Shown: piece by piece, positions 18,055-25,433 of the stretch | Numbering within the stretch: the stretch's first letter is position 1 | Layout: every line of letters starts with the position of its first letter | Assembly: GCA_902572605.1 (NCBI GenBank) | Contig: CACGGD010000001.1 | Span: 221,861-285,860, forward strand | DNA from: an uncultured Pelagibacteraceae bacterium | Lineage (GTDB): Bacteria > Pseudomonadota > Alphaproteobacteria > Pelagibacterales > Pelagibacteraceae | Reading direction: 5' to 3' | DNA length: 64,000 nucleotides | The notes under the pieces: model-generated | Told to the model about the DNA's origin: nothing | What the model saw: only the letters and a program-made list of their open reading frames with translations | The model's database searches: none | Made by a program: the position numbers and the translations under genes

Positions 18055-19476
18055 CTATGCAGAAGAGTAAATTTTTTCTAATTCTTCAACGTACGCGTTA
18101 ATTTCATCAAGGATAACTAATTTTTCAGGTTGTCCCTCTTTTTCAAATTTAGCTCTGAGAGTATCTATTTCTGAATAAGTTCTTGGAATAGTGTTCCATT
18201 TTTCATTATTTGTACTTAAAAGTTTTTTTGCTGTATCTCTGTGAATTAAGTTATAGTCAGACTTACTTAACATTTCAGGTTTCTCCATATAAAATAGTTT
18301 TTTTCCAAAATATTGAAGTCTTTCATCTTTAAATTTAGAGAGAACTGCTAATTTTTTATCCCAATCAACTTTATGAAATTCAGGCATTATTTTATTATCT
18401 TCAGCAGAGGTAAACTTGGCATAAATGCTTTCTTCATTATGTAAATCTTCTTGTGATTTAGACTGTTCTTTTTCTTCTACTTCTGAACGTTTAATTGATA
18501 TAATTTTCTCTGAAAATTCTTTATTTTCTTTTACAAGTTTAGCTCTAGCTTGTAGTTTTGCCGTTCCAATCATTTTGTACTCATCAAATTTATCACCGTA
18601 GGATGGATCCATTATAACAGGATGTTTATTATGTCTTACAGTTCTAATAAATTTAGGTTGTTTTTTCATTGCAGCTGTTAATTCTTGGATTGGCATTTTT
18701 AAATATAAGCTGGGATCATGTCTTAAATCAAAACATAAAGGCCACTGGTATTGAGGATGTTGACAAATAAAAGTTTGAACATAAGGTCTGCTCTTTCCGT
18801 AAAAATATTCATTAGTACAAAATAATAATTCTTTTTGTATCAAGGTTAAGGTCTGGTTTTTATCCATTGTTAACATACTAGCTTTCCAAACATTGGGAGC
18901 TTTATTTATAATTAATTTTGCTATACCGACTGTAGCCATGACATCTCCAATTGCACTATGAGCAGCGCCATGTTCAATTCCATTTAAAGGCGCCATTTGA
19001 TCTAATTTATAAACGTCATTACCTTTTTCATTCACAGAATTTTTAAGTGTATTTGGATAATAGAGATTAGCTGCACGTGCTAAGCTCAGCATGTCACCTC
19101 TTGTGTTGCCATTAGTGCTAGTAATATAAGGGTATTCCAAGGTTTGAAAAAGTGTGCATCTTAAAAATTCTTCATCAAATTCAATACTATTAAATCCAAT
19201 ATAAGTAGCCTTTCCCCATCTTTTTAAGGTCTCGACAAATTGTCTAATCATTTCATAATGAGAAAGATTAGATTTTTTTAACATACTGGGTGAAGTTTTA
19301 TTTACTATTAAAGCCATGGCTTCAGGTATTACTCCAGGACTAAGTCTGCATCTCGAGTCAAAACGATCTAATTCTTCTAGATTATCATTTGTTAAAACTG
19401 CGCCAATTTGAATTATTTGACCCCAGTATTTATTAGAAGAACTCGTCTCAAAATCATAAAAGACAAAATTTGACAT
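18055..19476 (-). CDS. sbcB: exodeoxyribonuclease I
   Basis: 'FYDFETSSSNKYWGQIIQIGAVLT', 'YIGFNSIEFDEEFLR', 'HSAIGDVMATVGIAKLI'. Confidence 0.9.
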   Translation of the reverse strand: MSNFVFYDFETSSSNKYWGQIIQIGAVLTNDNLEELDRFDSRCRLSPGVIPEAMALIVNKTSPSMLKKSNLSHYEMIRQFVETLKRWGKATYIGFNSIEFDEEFLRCTLFQTLEYPYITSTNGNTRGDMLSLARAANLYYPNTLKNSVNEKGNDVYKLDQMAPLNGIEHGAAHSAIGDVMATVGIAKLIINKAPNVWKASMLTMDKNQTLTLIQKELLFCTNEYFYGKSRPYVQTFICQHPQYQWPLCFDLRHDPSLYLKMPIQELTAAMKKQPKFIRTVRHNKHPVIMDPSYGDKFDEYKMIGTAKLQARAKLVKENKEFSEKIISIKRSEVEEKEQSKSQEDLHNEESIYAKFTSAEDNKIMPEFHKVDWDKKLAVLSKFKDERLQYFGKKLFYMEKPEMLSKSDYNLIHRDTAKKLLSTNNEKWNTIPRTYSEIDTLRAKFEKEGQPEKLVILDEINAYVEELEKIYSSA

Positions 19477-19482
19477 ATTGAT

Positions 19483-20511
19483 TTACTTTAGAACTTTTAT
19501 CTTTTCTGGATTTTCTTTCAAGGAGTCTGTTACTTGCTCTGGATTTTTAATATTTCCAAGCGTATTCATTATAGATCTGGCGTCTCTACCAAAACCATCG
19601 GTTGCAGTCATAGCTTGTTCTAACTTCTTTCTTAGGTCTTTAATTCCTTCAAAATGTTTTTCAAACCTTGAGCTTATATTTCTTAAATCGCTATAAATTT
19701 GAGTGGCATGTTGTTGAACTTTGAGTGTCTGAAATCCTAAATGATAAGATTGTAGCAAAGCAGATAAAGTGTTAGGGCCTGAAACAGTAACTTTATATTT
19801 TGCTCTAAGTTCTTGCAGTAAGAGTTCTTTTGTCTTTGGGTCTCTATAGCTTGAAAGTTCTGAGAATAATCCTTCAGTGGGAACATAAATAATCGCAAAA
19901 TCTGTACTTTTAGGTGGAGCTATATATTTTGAATTAACTGTTTTAGCTTTTAATCTAAAGGCTGCCGCTAAATCTTTTCTCGCCTCAGCTTGAGCCTCTT
20001 TATTATTAGCATTGTAGGCATCATCAATTGCTTTATATTTCTCAACTGGCCAATGACTATCTATTGGTAATAAAACATCTTGAAGCTTTATAGCAAATTC
20101 AACTGTTTCTGATGTATCATCTTTCATTTTTGCATTAGCAATAAATTGAGATGCAGGAAGTAAGTCTTTTAGAAGAGCGCCTAACCCAAATTCCGCAAGA
20201 GTCCCGTAAGTTTTTACTCCACTTAAAATTCTACTAAAATTATCTTGGCTTTTATTAAGCTCACTGACTTGCTGGTTAAAAACTGAAACTTTTTCATCAA
20301 CTTTAGTTAAAGCTCCTGTCATATCTTTAGCAATTTCTTTACTCATAGAACCAAAAGATTGACCAAAGGTTTCTTTAAATGAATTAAATTCATCTTTGAA
20401 AGTTTGCTCTGGGTTAACAGGTTTTTCAGGCTTATTTCTTATTAAAAAGAAAATAACCCCAAGATTAATAACAACTAATAATACGACTAAAACTATAATT
20501 AACGAATCCAT
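19483..20511 (-). CDS. rmuC: DNA recombination protein RmuC
   Basis: N-terminal TM, coiled coil, 'IYVPTEGLFSEL', 'VSGPNTLSALLQSYHLGFQTLKVQQHA'. Confidence 0.9.
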   Translation of the reverse strand: MDSLIIVLVVLLVVINLGVIFFLIRNKPEKPVNPEQTFKDEFNSFKETFGQSFGSMSKEIAKDMTGALTKVDEKVSVFNQQVSELNKSQDNFSRILSGVKTYGTLAEFGLGALLKDLLPASQFIANAKMKDDTSETVEFAIKLQDVLLPIDSHWPVEKYKAIDDAYNANNKEAQAEARKDLAAAFRLKAKTVNSKYIAPPKSTDFAIIYVPTEGLFSELSSYRDPKTKELLLQELRAKYKVTVSGPNTLSALLQSYHLGFQTLKVQQHATQIYSDLRNISSRFEKHFEGIKDLRKKLEQAMTATDGFGRDARSIMNTLGNIKNPEQVTDSLKENPEKIKVLK

Positions 20512-20532
20512 ATTTTAATATACCTCACAATT

Positions 20533-20721
20533 TTATTTTCCTCTAGCAATATCAATTTGCATCTGTGTCCATTGATCTCCAGGATCGTAGTCCGGGTTCT
20601 CTTCCATAAATGCTTTTTCATCCTGGAGCATTTCAGCTAGATCTCTTCCACATGGTTCGAAATCCTCATAGATATATTTTTTTTTATCTATCTCAGGTTT
20701 TATTTTTTTTCTTTTAGACAT
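20533..20721 (-). CDS. small hypothetical protein (MSKRKKIKPEIDKKKYIYEDFEPCGRDLAEML...)
   Basis: ORF; SD AAAGGAGGG precedes the internal ATG at 20721, preferred over 20736. Confidence 0.6.
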   Translation of the reverse strand: MSKRKKIKPEIDKKKYIYEDFEPCGRDLAEMLQDEKAFMEENPDYDPGDQWTQMQIDIARGK

Positions 20722-21571
20722 CTGCCCTCCTTTCATTCATTTTTTTAAGTTTTAAACCTTTATTCCAGGCAACCTGGGCACCTTTCTTTCCCTTGTTCCA
20801 AGGAACATGTCCTTTGTGACTTAAAGACATTCTCATTCTTGTCTCCATAGAAAATTTCTTTCCTTTATTCCAGGCAAGTTGAAGTCCTTTCTTTCCTTTA
20901 TTCCACGGCTCATTACCTTTATTCCACATAAATTTTTTTAAATTTTTTCTTAATTTAGCTTTATGTTTTTCACTTTTAGGAACTCCCTTTCGCATTTCTG
21001 ACATTTTCAATCTTGTTTCTTCTGATGCTTTTCTTCCTAAATTTGCTAATCTTATTTTTTGTCGGGTTTCCAAACTTCTCTTAACCCCAATATTTCCTTT
21101 TCTTATATTTTCAATATGTGTTTTACTCAGTTTTCTTCCTCTTCTCATTTTTGACAATTTTGCTTTAGTTTCTAAACTAGCTTTTTTTCCTTTGTTACCT
21201 TTTGATATTTTTAATCTCGTTTCTTTCGAAGGCTTCTTACCTAATAGTGGGTGCACCTTATTTAAAATTGCTGGGAAAGCATTTTTATTTATCCAATTTT
21301 CATTTTTGTAAATTTTTCTATTGTATTTTGTTTCATATAATCTTGCCTCATTAACAGTGTCGAAAGTCCAACAAAACTTAATTTTAAAATTTGACGGATT
21401 ATTTTTAAATTCATTTCTTATTTCCCTACTACTTGTAAAGTAAACTACTCGTAGATCTTTTATTGGAGGCACCTTATTTCCCCATCTAACACCATGGTAT
21501 TTCTTATTGTCTGACAATCTAGTTACTAAATAAGTATAAGGTTTGATTTTATTGAATTGTTTTGTTTTCAT
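20714..21571 (-). CDS. putative phage-type homing endonuclease: divergent GIY-YIG-like N-terminus plus NUMOD3 repeats
   Basis: 'YTYLVTRLSDNKKYHGVRW', 'YFTSSREIRNEF', 'EARLYETKYNRKI', then repeated 'GKKxSxETRxKIS' and 'WNKGKKG' motifs. Confidence 0.75.
   Translation of the reverse strand: MKTKQFNKIKPYTYLVTRLSDNKKYHGVRWGNKVPPIKDLRVVYFTSSREIRNEFKNNPSNFKIKFCWTFDTVNEARLYETKYNRKIYKNENWINKNAFPAILNKVHPLLGKKPSKETRLKISKGNKGKKASLETKAKLSKMRRGRKLSKTHIENIRKGNIGVKRSLETRQKIRLANLGRKASEETRLKMSEMRKGVPKSEKHKAKLRKNLKKFMWNKGNEPWNKGKKGLQLAWNKGKKFSMETRMRMSLSHKGHVPWNKGKKGAQVAWNKGLKLKKMNERRADV
20741..21247 (-). repeat. intragenic tandem repeats encoding about 7 NUMOD3-like modules and 5 WNKG motifs
   Basis: Repeated peptide units read from the translation: KKPSKETRLKIS, KKASLETKAKLS, VKRSLETRQKIR, RKASEETRLKMS, KKFSMETRMRMS, etc. 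Confidence 0.8.
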
Positions 21572-21572
21572 A

Positions 21573-21845
21573 TTAATTTAAAACGCTATGCCCTCTGTTA
21601 GTTAAACATTTTTTGTAAATTACTTTTGATTTTGTCTCAGCGTTCGGTGACCATAACCAATGAGAAAAATCCCCAATTAAAGAACTATTGGCTTTAGCTA
21701 TTGTTTTACAATGCTGTAAATCGTTCGTTATCTCTGATGCCTTGTCGCTTTTAAAAGTACCGCTTCTACCAGCTGTATCTATTACTGGTTTGTAAGAGCA
21801 AGCATTTACTGCCACAAAAGCAATTATAATAAATAAATATTTCAT
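21573..21845 (-). CDS. hypothetical lipoprotein
   Basis: Signal peptide with lipobox-like 'AFVAVNAC'; SD AGGATC upstream. Confidence 0.6.
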   Translation of the reverse strand: MKYLFIIIAFVAVNACSYKPVIDTAGRSGTFKSDKASEITNDLQHCKTIAKANSSLIGDFSHWLWSPNAETKSKVIYKKCLTNRGHSVLN

Positions 21846-21879
21846 AACTTGATCCTATTTTGTTTAAGAAAAAAATCGA

Positions 21880-21914
21880 TTTAATTGATGCCTAATCTTT
21901 TAGAATATTTAGGC
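21880..21914 (+). repeat. stem-loop repeat copy 1 (TTTAATTGATGCCTAATCTTTTAGAATATTTAGGC)
   Basis: Direct repeat of 22007-22041, 29/35 identical by manual alignment; GCCTAA/TTAGGC stem. Confidence 0.6.
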
Positions 21915-21950
21915 AAAAAAAAACAACCCCTAGTGCGTACTAGGGGTTGT
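21915..21950 (-). terminator. strong rho-independent terminator, minus-strand orientation
   Basis: Perfect 12-bp stem ACAACCCCTAGT-GCGT-ACTAGGGGTTGT; 9-nt T tract on the minus strand. Confidence 0.75.
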
Positions 21951-22006
21951 TGGATAGAAAGGATGATAATGCAAATTAACACTATCAAAATTATACAAAA
22001 AATATA

Positions 22007-22041
22007 TTTAATTGATGCCTAAAATTCTATAAACTTTAGGC
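22007..22041 (+). repeat. stem-loop repeat copy 2 (TTTAATTGATGCCTAAAATTCTATAAACTTTAGGC)
   Basis: GCCTAAA/TTTAGGC stem; ends 7 nt before the ATG at 22049. Confidence 0.6.
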
Positions 22042-22048
22042 GTAGATT

Positions 22049-22501
22049 ATGCCAAAGGTAAGAGACTTTTTAACTATAGAACAAGCTCTAAGTCGAGCAC
22101 TTGAACATCTTTCAGATGAAGATTTACAAGCAACTAAAAAGAAGAAAATAACATTTCGGGATTATGCTGACCCAAGTAAACAAGATAGAAATATTACTCT
22201 TAAAGATACTATTGATTTAGACATAGCATTAATGAAAAAAGGGAAAGGCCATCCTTTGTTTGACGTTTATCAATCAATCATGGAAAAAGCTTTGGAAGGT
22301 CAAAATTTAAAGCCAGACGTTACGAAAACTCTTCTAAATATGGGTGAACGAGTTGGTAAATTAATGGGAGTTACCGAAAAGGCTATGGAACCATCGAGTC
22401 CAGGAGGTAGCTTAATTAGCCCAAAAGAAAAAGAAAATATTTACAATGCTATAAAAGATTTAGAAGAAAAAATTACCAATTTAAAAAGTTCAATTAAATA
22501 A
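22049..22501 (+). CDS. hypothetical protein (150 aa) with C-terminal coiled coil
   Basis: Long ORF with non-random composition; no family recognised. Confidence 0.6.
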   Translation: MPKVRDFLTIEQALSRALEHLSDEDLQATKKKKITFRDYADPSKQDRNITLKDTIDLDIALMKKGKGHPLFDVYQSIMEKALEGQNLKPDVTKTLLNMGERVGKLMGVTEKAMEPSSPGGSLISPKEKENIYNAIKDLEEKITNLKSSIK

Positions 22502-23578
22502 TGCCTTCTTATTTGCCAAAGAACCACATGATGCATTTATATCTCTACCTCTACTTCTTCTAAACAAAGAAAGAAATCCTGCATCTTGTATAGTCTTTGA
22601 AAATTTATCGATATTCTCCTGACTTGCGGCCTTAAAATTTTTATTTGAAAGTGGATTAAACTCAATTAAATTTAGTTTTGAAGGTACTTTTTTCATAATC
22701 TTTATTAACTCTTTAGCGTGATCCCCTGTTAAATTTTCATCTAAACATATCCACTCAATAAATATTGGTAATTTTGTTTTTTCATAATATTTTTTTAATT
22801 GCGGGATTAAAGAATTAATTGAATACTTATCATTAATAGGCATTAACTCTGATCTATGCTTTGGTATTGAGCTATGTAAACTCCATGCAAGATAAACATC
22901 TAGTTCATTTGCAGCCCACTCAATAGCATCTATATCATCTTTTTTAATACCAATGCCTACTGTACTTACTGTTATTCGGGTTCTGCCATATTCTAAGCCA
23001 TCTTTATTTTTTGAATTATCGATAGCAATTTTAACGTTATCTAAATTTAAAAAAGGAGATCCTTCACCCATTAAAACTTGATTAGTTATTTTTTTTTGCG
23101 TGGACCAGTCATCTATATAATCCTTGCACAGTATTATTTGTGAAATAATTTCACCTGGCGACAAGTTTCTTACTAATTTTTTAGAAATTTGAGCTGTTGC
23201 ACAAAACTCACAAGAAAGGTAGCAGCCCACTGAAACTGATAAACAAATCGTATATCTACTTTGAGTTTTATCTGGAATTAAAACTGTTTCAACATTTCTT
23301 TTGTCTTTAAGTTCTAAAAGAAATTTGATTGTTCCATCTTTTGATTTTTGAATATCTACAATTTTTGGTTTATCTAAACTGATTAAGTCTTTAATTTTAT
23401 TTCTTAACTCAATTCCAAATGTTGTTAGTTCATCAAAACTTTTTATATTTTTCTTATAAACAGCATTAAAAAGCTGTTGAGATCTCATTTTAGCTTTTGT
23501 AGGTTCGACTTCAGCACTTTCTACCAAAAATACCTTAAGCTGATCAAAGTTTAAGTCGTAGAAATTTTGTTTTTCCAT
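22490..23578 (-). CDS. rlmN: 23S rRNA (adenine-2503-C2)-methyltransferase
   Basis: Radical SAM 'CYLSCEFCATAQ', 'GEGSPFLNLDNV', C-terminal 'RRSRGRDINASCGSL'. Confidence 0.9.
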   Translation of the reverse strand: MEKQNFYDLNFDQLKVFLVESAEVEPTKAKMRSQQLFNAVYKKNIKSFDELTTFGIELRNKIKDLISLDKPKIVDIQKSKDGTIKFLLELKDKRNVETVLIPDKTQSRYTICLSVSVGCYLSCEFCATAQISKKLVRNLSPGEIISQIILCKDYIDDWSTQKKITNQVLMGEGSPFLNLDNVKIAIDNSKNKDGLEYGRTRITVSTVGIGIKKDDIDAIEWAANELDVYLAWSLHSSIPKHRSELMPINDKYSINSLIPQLKKYYEKTKLPIFIEWICLDENLTGDHAKELIKIMKKVPSKLNLIEFNPLSNKNFKAASQENIDKFSKTIQDAGFLSLFRRSRGRDINASCGSLANKKALFN

Positions 23579-23599
23579 TTTAAAGATTGTAAAGGCTTA

Positions 23600-23621
23600 A
23601 GAGGGGTTTTAAAACCCCTCT
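23600..23621 (-). terminator. rho-independent terminator (palindrome AGAGGGGTTTTAAAACCCCTCT)
   Basis: 22-nt perfect palindrome just downstream of the minus-strand small ORF and upstream of rlmN. Confidence 0.7.
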
Positions 23622-23630
23622 CTATAAAAG

Positions 23631-23822
23631 TTAAATATTCTCAGATGATTTTTTTAAATGCTTAAGAACTTTTCCGGCATTGACGCCTTCTTTAATTCTA
23701 TATCCAGAAGTTCCATTAGCATTTGTTTCTACCGCTTTTCTGGACTTTTGCATTTTGTTAAGAAATTCAGCCTGAGATTTGCTTCGGCTGAATTCATTTA
23801 ACAATTTTGTGTGTCTATCCAT
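23631..23822 (-). CDS. small hypothetical protein (63 aa)
   Basis: SD GGAGGG upstream of ATG, promoter and terminator both identifiable. Confidence 0.65.
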   Translation of the reverse strand: MDRHTKLLNEFSRSKSQAEFLNKMQKSRKAVETNANGTSGYRIKEGVNAGKVLKHLKKSSENI

Positions 23823-23905
23823 AACACCCTCCTTGTTTTATATTATTCAACCTACTTTTAACTCATGTAGATGAGCCACTTTCTTACCATGTGGATGGTG
23901 ATATC

Positions 23906-23934
23906 ATTATAATATATAATAATTAAAGGATCAA
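23906..23934 (-). promoter_or_regulatory. sigma70-type promoter for the 63-aa small protein gene
   Basis: Minus strand TTGATC - 17 bp - TATAAT. Confidence 0.6.
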
Positions 23935-23944
23935 TAACTGTAAA

Positions 23945-24100
23945 ATGAACAACAAAACCCTAGGAATAATTGCCATAGTATTTGGAAGTTTAGTCTTATA
24001 CAGCTCACAAGAATATGCTTGGATAATATCTGCAATTTTTATTGGAATAGGTACTGGTATTTGGTTTTGGAAAGATAAAAAAAGTGACACAGAAAAATAA
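23945..24100 (+). CDS. small two-TM membrane protein (MNNKTLGIIAIVFGSLVLYSSQEYAWIISAIFIGIGTGIWFWKDKKSDTEK, 51 aa)
   Basis: Manual translation; SD AAAGGA upstream; not in the ORF track because it is under 60 aa. Confidence 0.5.
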   Translation: MNNKTLGIIAIVFGSLVLYSSQEYAWIISAIFIGIGTGIWFWKDKKSDTEK

Positions 24101-24101
24101 T

Positions 24102-24680
24102 ATGTCTAAGAGAATCTTTATTGTATACGGTCATCATAATACAAAAAAATGTTTCAATCAGGAAATTAGGGATACTTTTATTTCTGAAGCTAAAAAATTA
24201 GGTCATGACATTGATCTAATAAATTTACATGAAGAAAAACCAATACCATTTTATGATGGTTCAGAGCCTAGTGAACAAATTTTAAATTATAGAAAAAGAT
24301 TAGAAAAAAGCGATGTATTATTTATGATCTCACCATGCTACAACTTAAGAGCAACTGCTATTTTAGAAAATTGGATAGATCTCGTTCTGGCTCCTAAATG
24401 GTTTTTTTCTTTTAAAAGACTTGTGGGAAATTGGGGATACCCTGTTGCTGGTGCGATGAAAAACCGTCAAGCAATTATGTCAATGAGTTATGGAGGTAAC
24501 TGGTTTAGTATTCAAACCTGGTTTCAAAATATTCCTTTTAGAAGGATAAAGGCAGGTGTTCTTAAACTTGGAGGAATGAAAACAACATATATAAGATTTT
24601 ATGAAGTCTTACCTGGGATGAAAGAAGAAAAATTTGCAGAACATATGGAAAGAGTAAAAAAATTAGTAAATAGGATATAA
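24102..24680 (+). CDS. NAD(P)H oxidoreductase, flavodoxin-like fold (KefF/MdaB family)
   Basis: 'YGHHNTKKCFNQEIRDTF', 'ISPCYNLRATAILENWIDLVL'; start at 24102 preferred to 24084. Confidence 0.75.
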   Translation: MSKRIFIVYGHHNTKKCFNQEIRDTFISEAKKLGHDIDLINLHEEKPIPFYDGSEPSEQILNYRKRLEKSDVLFMISPCYNLRATAILENWIDLVLAPKWFFSFKRLVGNWGYPVAGAMKNRQAIMSMSYGGNWFSIQTWFQNIPFRRIKAGVLKLGGMKTTYIRFYEVLPGMKEEKFAEHMERVKKLVNRI

Positions 24681-24689
24681 GATCAACAA

Positions 24690-24800
24690 ATGTCTAAAAG
24701 ATATAGTGGTAAGAGTAATAAGGATAGGAGCTTTAAGAAAAAAGCTAAACTTAGTCTTAAAGAAAAAAGAAGATTAAAAAGACAAAAGAAAAAGAAATAA
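24690..24800 (+). CDS. 36-aa highly basic peptide (MSKRYSGKSNKDRSFKKKAKLSLKEKRRLKRQKKKK)
   Basis: Manual translation; stop overlaps the start of the next gene (TAATG). Confidence 0.4.
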   Translation: MSKRYSGKSNKDRSFKKKAKLSLKEKRRLKRQKKKK

Positions 24801-25426
24801 TGTGTGGAAGATACAAGATTTGTAAACCAGTCAGTAAAACGGTTGATCTTGTTAAAACAAATATAAAAGTGGAAGACACGGATAATTACAACGCTCATCC
24901 TAGCCAAAAATTACCTATCATAAAATCTTATACTAATGGAAAAGCTTTAGAATTGTATGAATGGGGTTTAATTCCAGCCTGGTCTAAAAAAATAGAAAAA
25001 TTTTCTCCTCTAATTAATGCTAGAAAAGAAACACTAATGGAAAAAATTACTTTTAAAAATTTGATACAAACATCTAGATGTCTAGTTCTTGCAGATGGTT
25101 ATTACGAATGGAAAAGAGAAGAAAAAAATAAAACTCCATATTATTTTACAAAAGAAGATGATGAATTAATGTTTTTTGCTGGTATCCATCAAAATAATCA
25201 ATTTTGTATTATAACGAGAGAAGCCACGGAAAATATAAGTCAAATTCATCATCGAGAACCTTTAATAATCAATCAAAGCCAAATAAATAATTATTTAAAT
25301 ATAAAAAAAGATGCTATTGAAATTTTAAATTCTATCAAACCACCTAAATTAAAATTTCATGAAATAACAAAAGATGTAAACAATCCTTTAAATAATGACC
25401 CAAGTTTGATTGCTGTAGTCAATTAA
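24800..25426 (+). CDS. yedK: SOS response-associated peptidase (SRAP/HMCES family)
   Basis: N-terminal 'MCGRYKI', 'NARKET', 'CLVLADGYYEWKR', 'HHREPLII'. Confidence 0.9.
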   Translation: MCGRYKICKPVSKTVDLVKTNIKVEDTDNYNAHPSQKLPIIKSYTNGKALELYEWGLIPAWSKKIEKFSPLINARKETLMEKITFKNLIQTSRCLVLADGYYEWKREEKNKTPYYFTKEDDELMFFAGIHQNNQFCIITREATENISQIHHREPLIINQSQINNYLNIKKDAIEILNSIKPPKLKFHEITKDVNNPLNNDPSLIAVVN

Positions 25427-25433
25427 TTTCCAC

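Noticed and set aside
20640-20665. 'ggttcgaaatcc' resembling a tRNA T-loop
   Set aside because: Lies inside a small CDS and no cloverleaf can be built around it
23600-23621. Perfect 22-nt palindrome considered as a protein operator or recombination site
   Set aside because: Position just after a small ORF and G/C-rich stem fit an intrinsic terminator better
24683-24907. 74-aa minus-strand ORF
   Set aside because: Antisense of the basic peptide and yedK; low-complexity hydrophobic artefact
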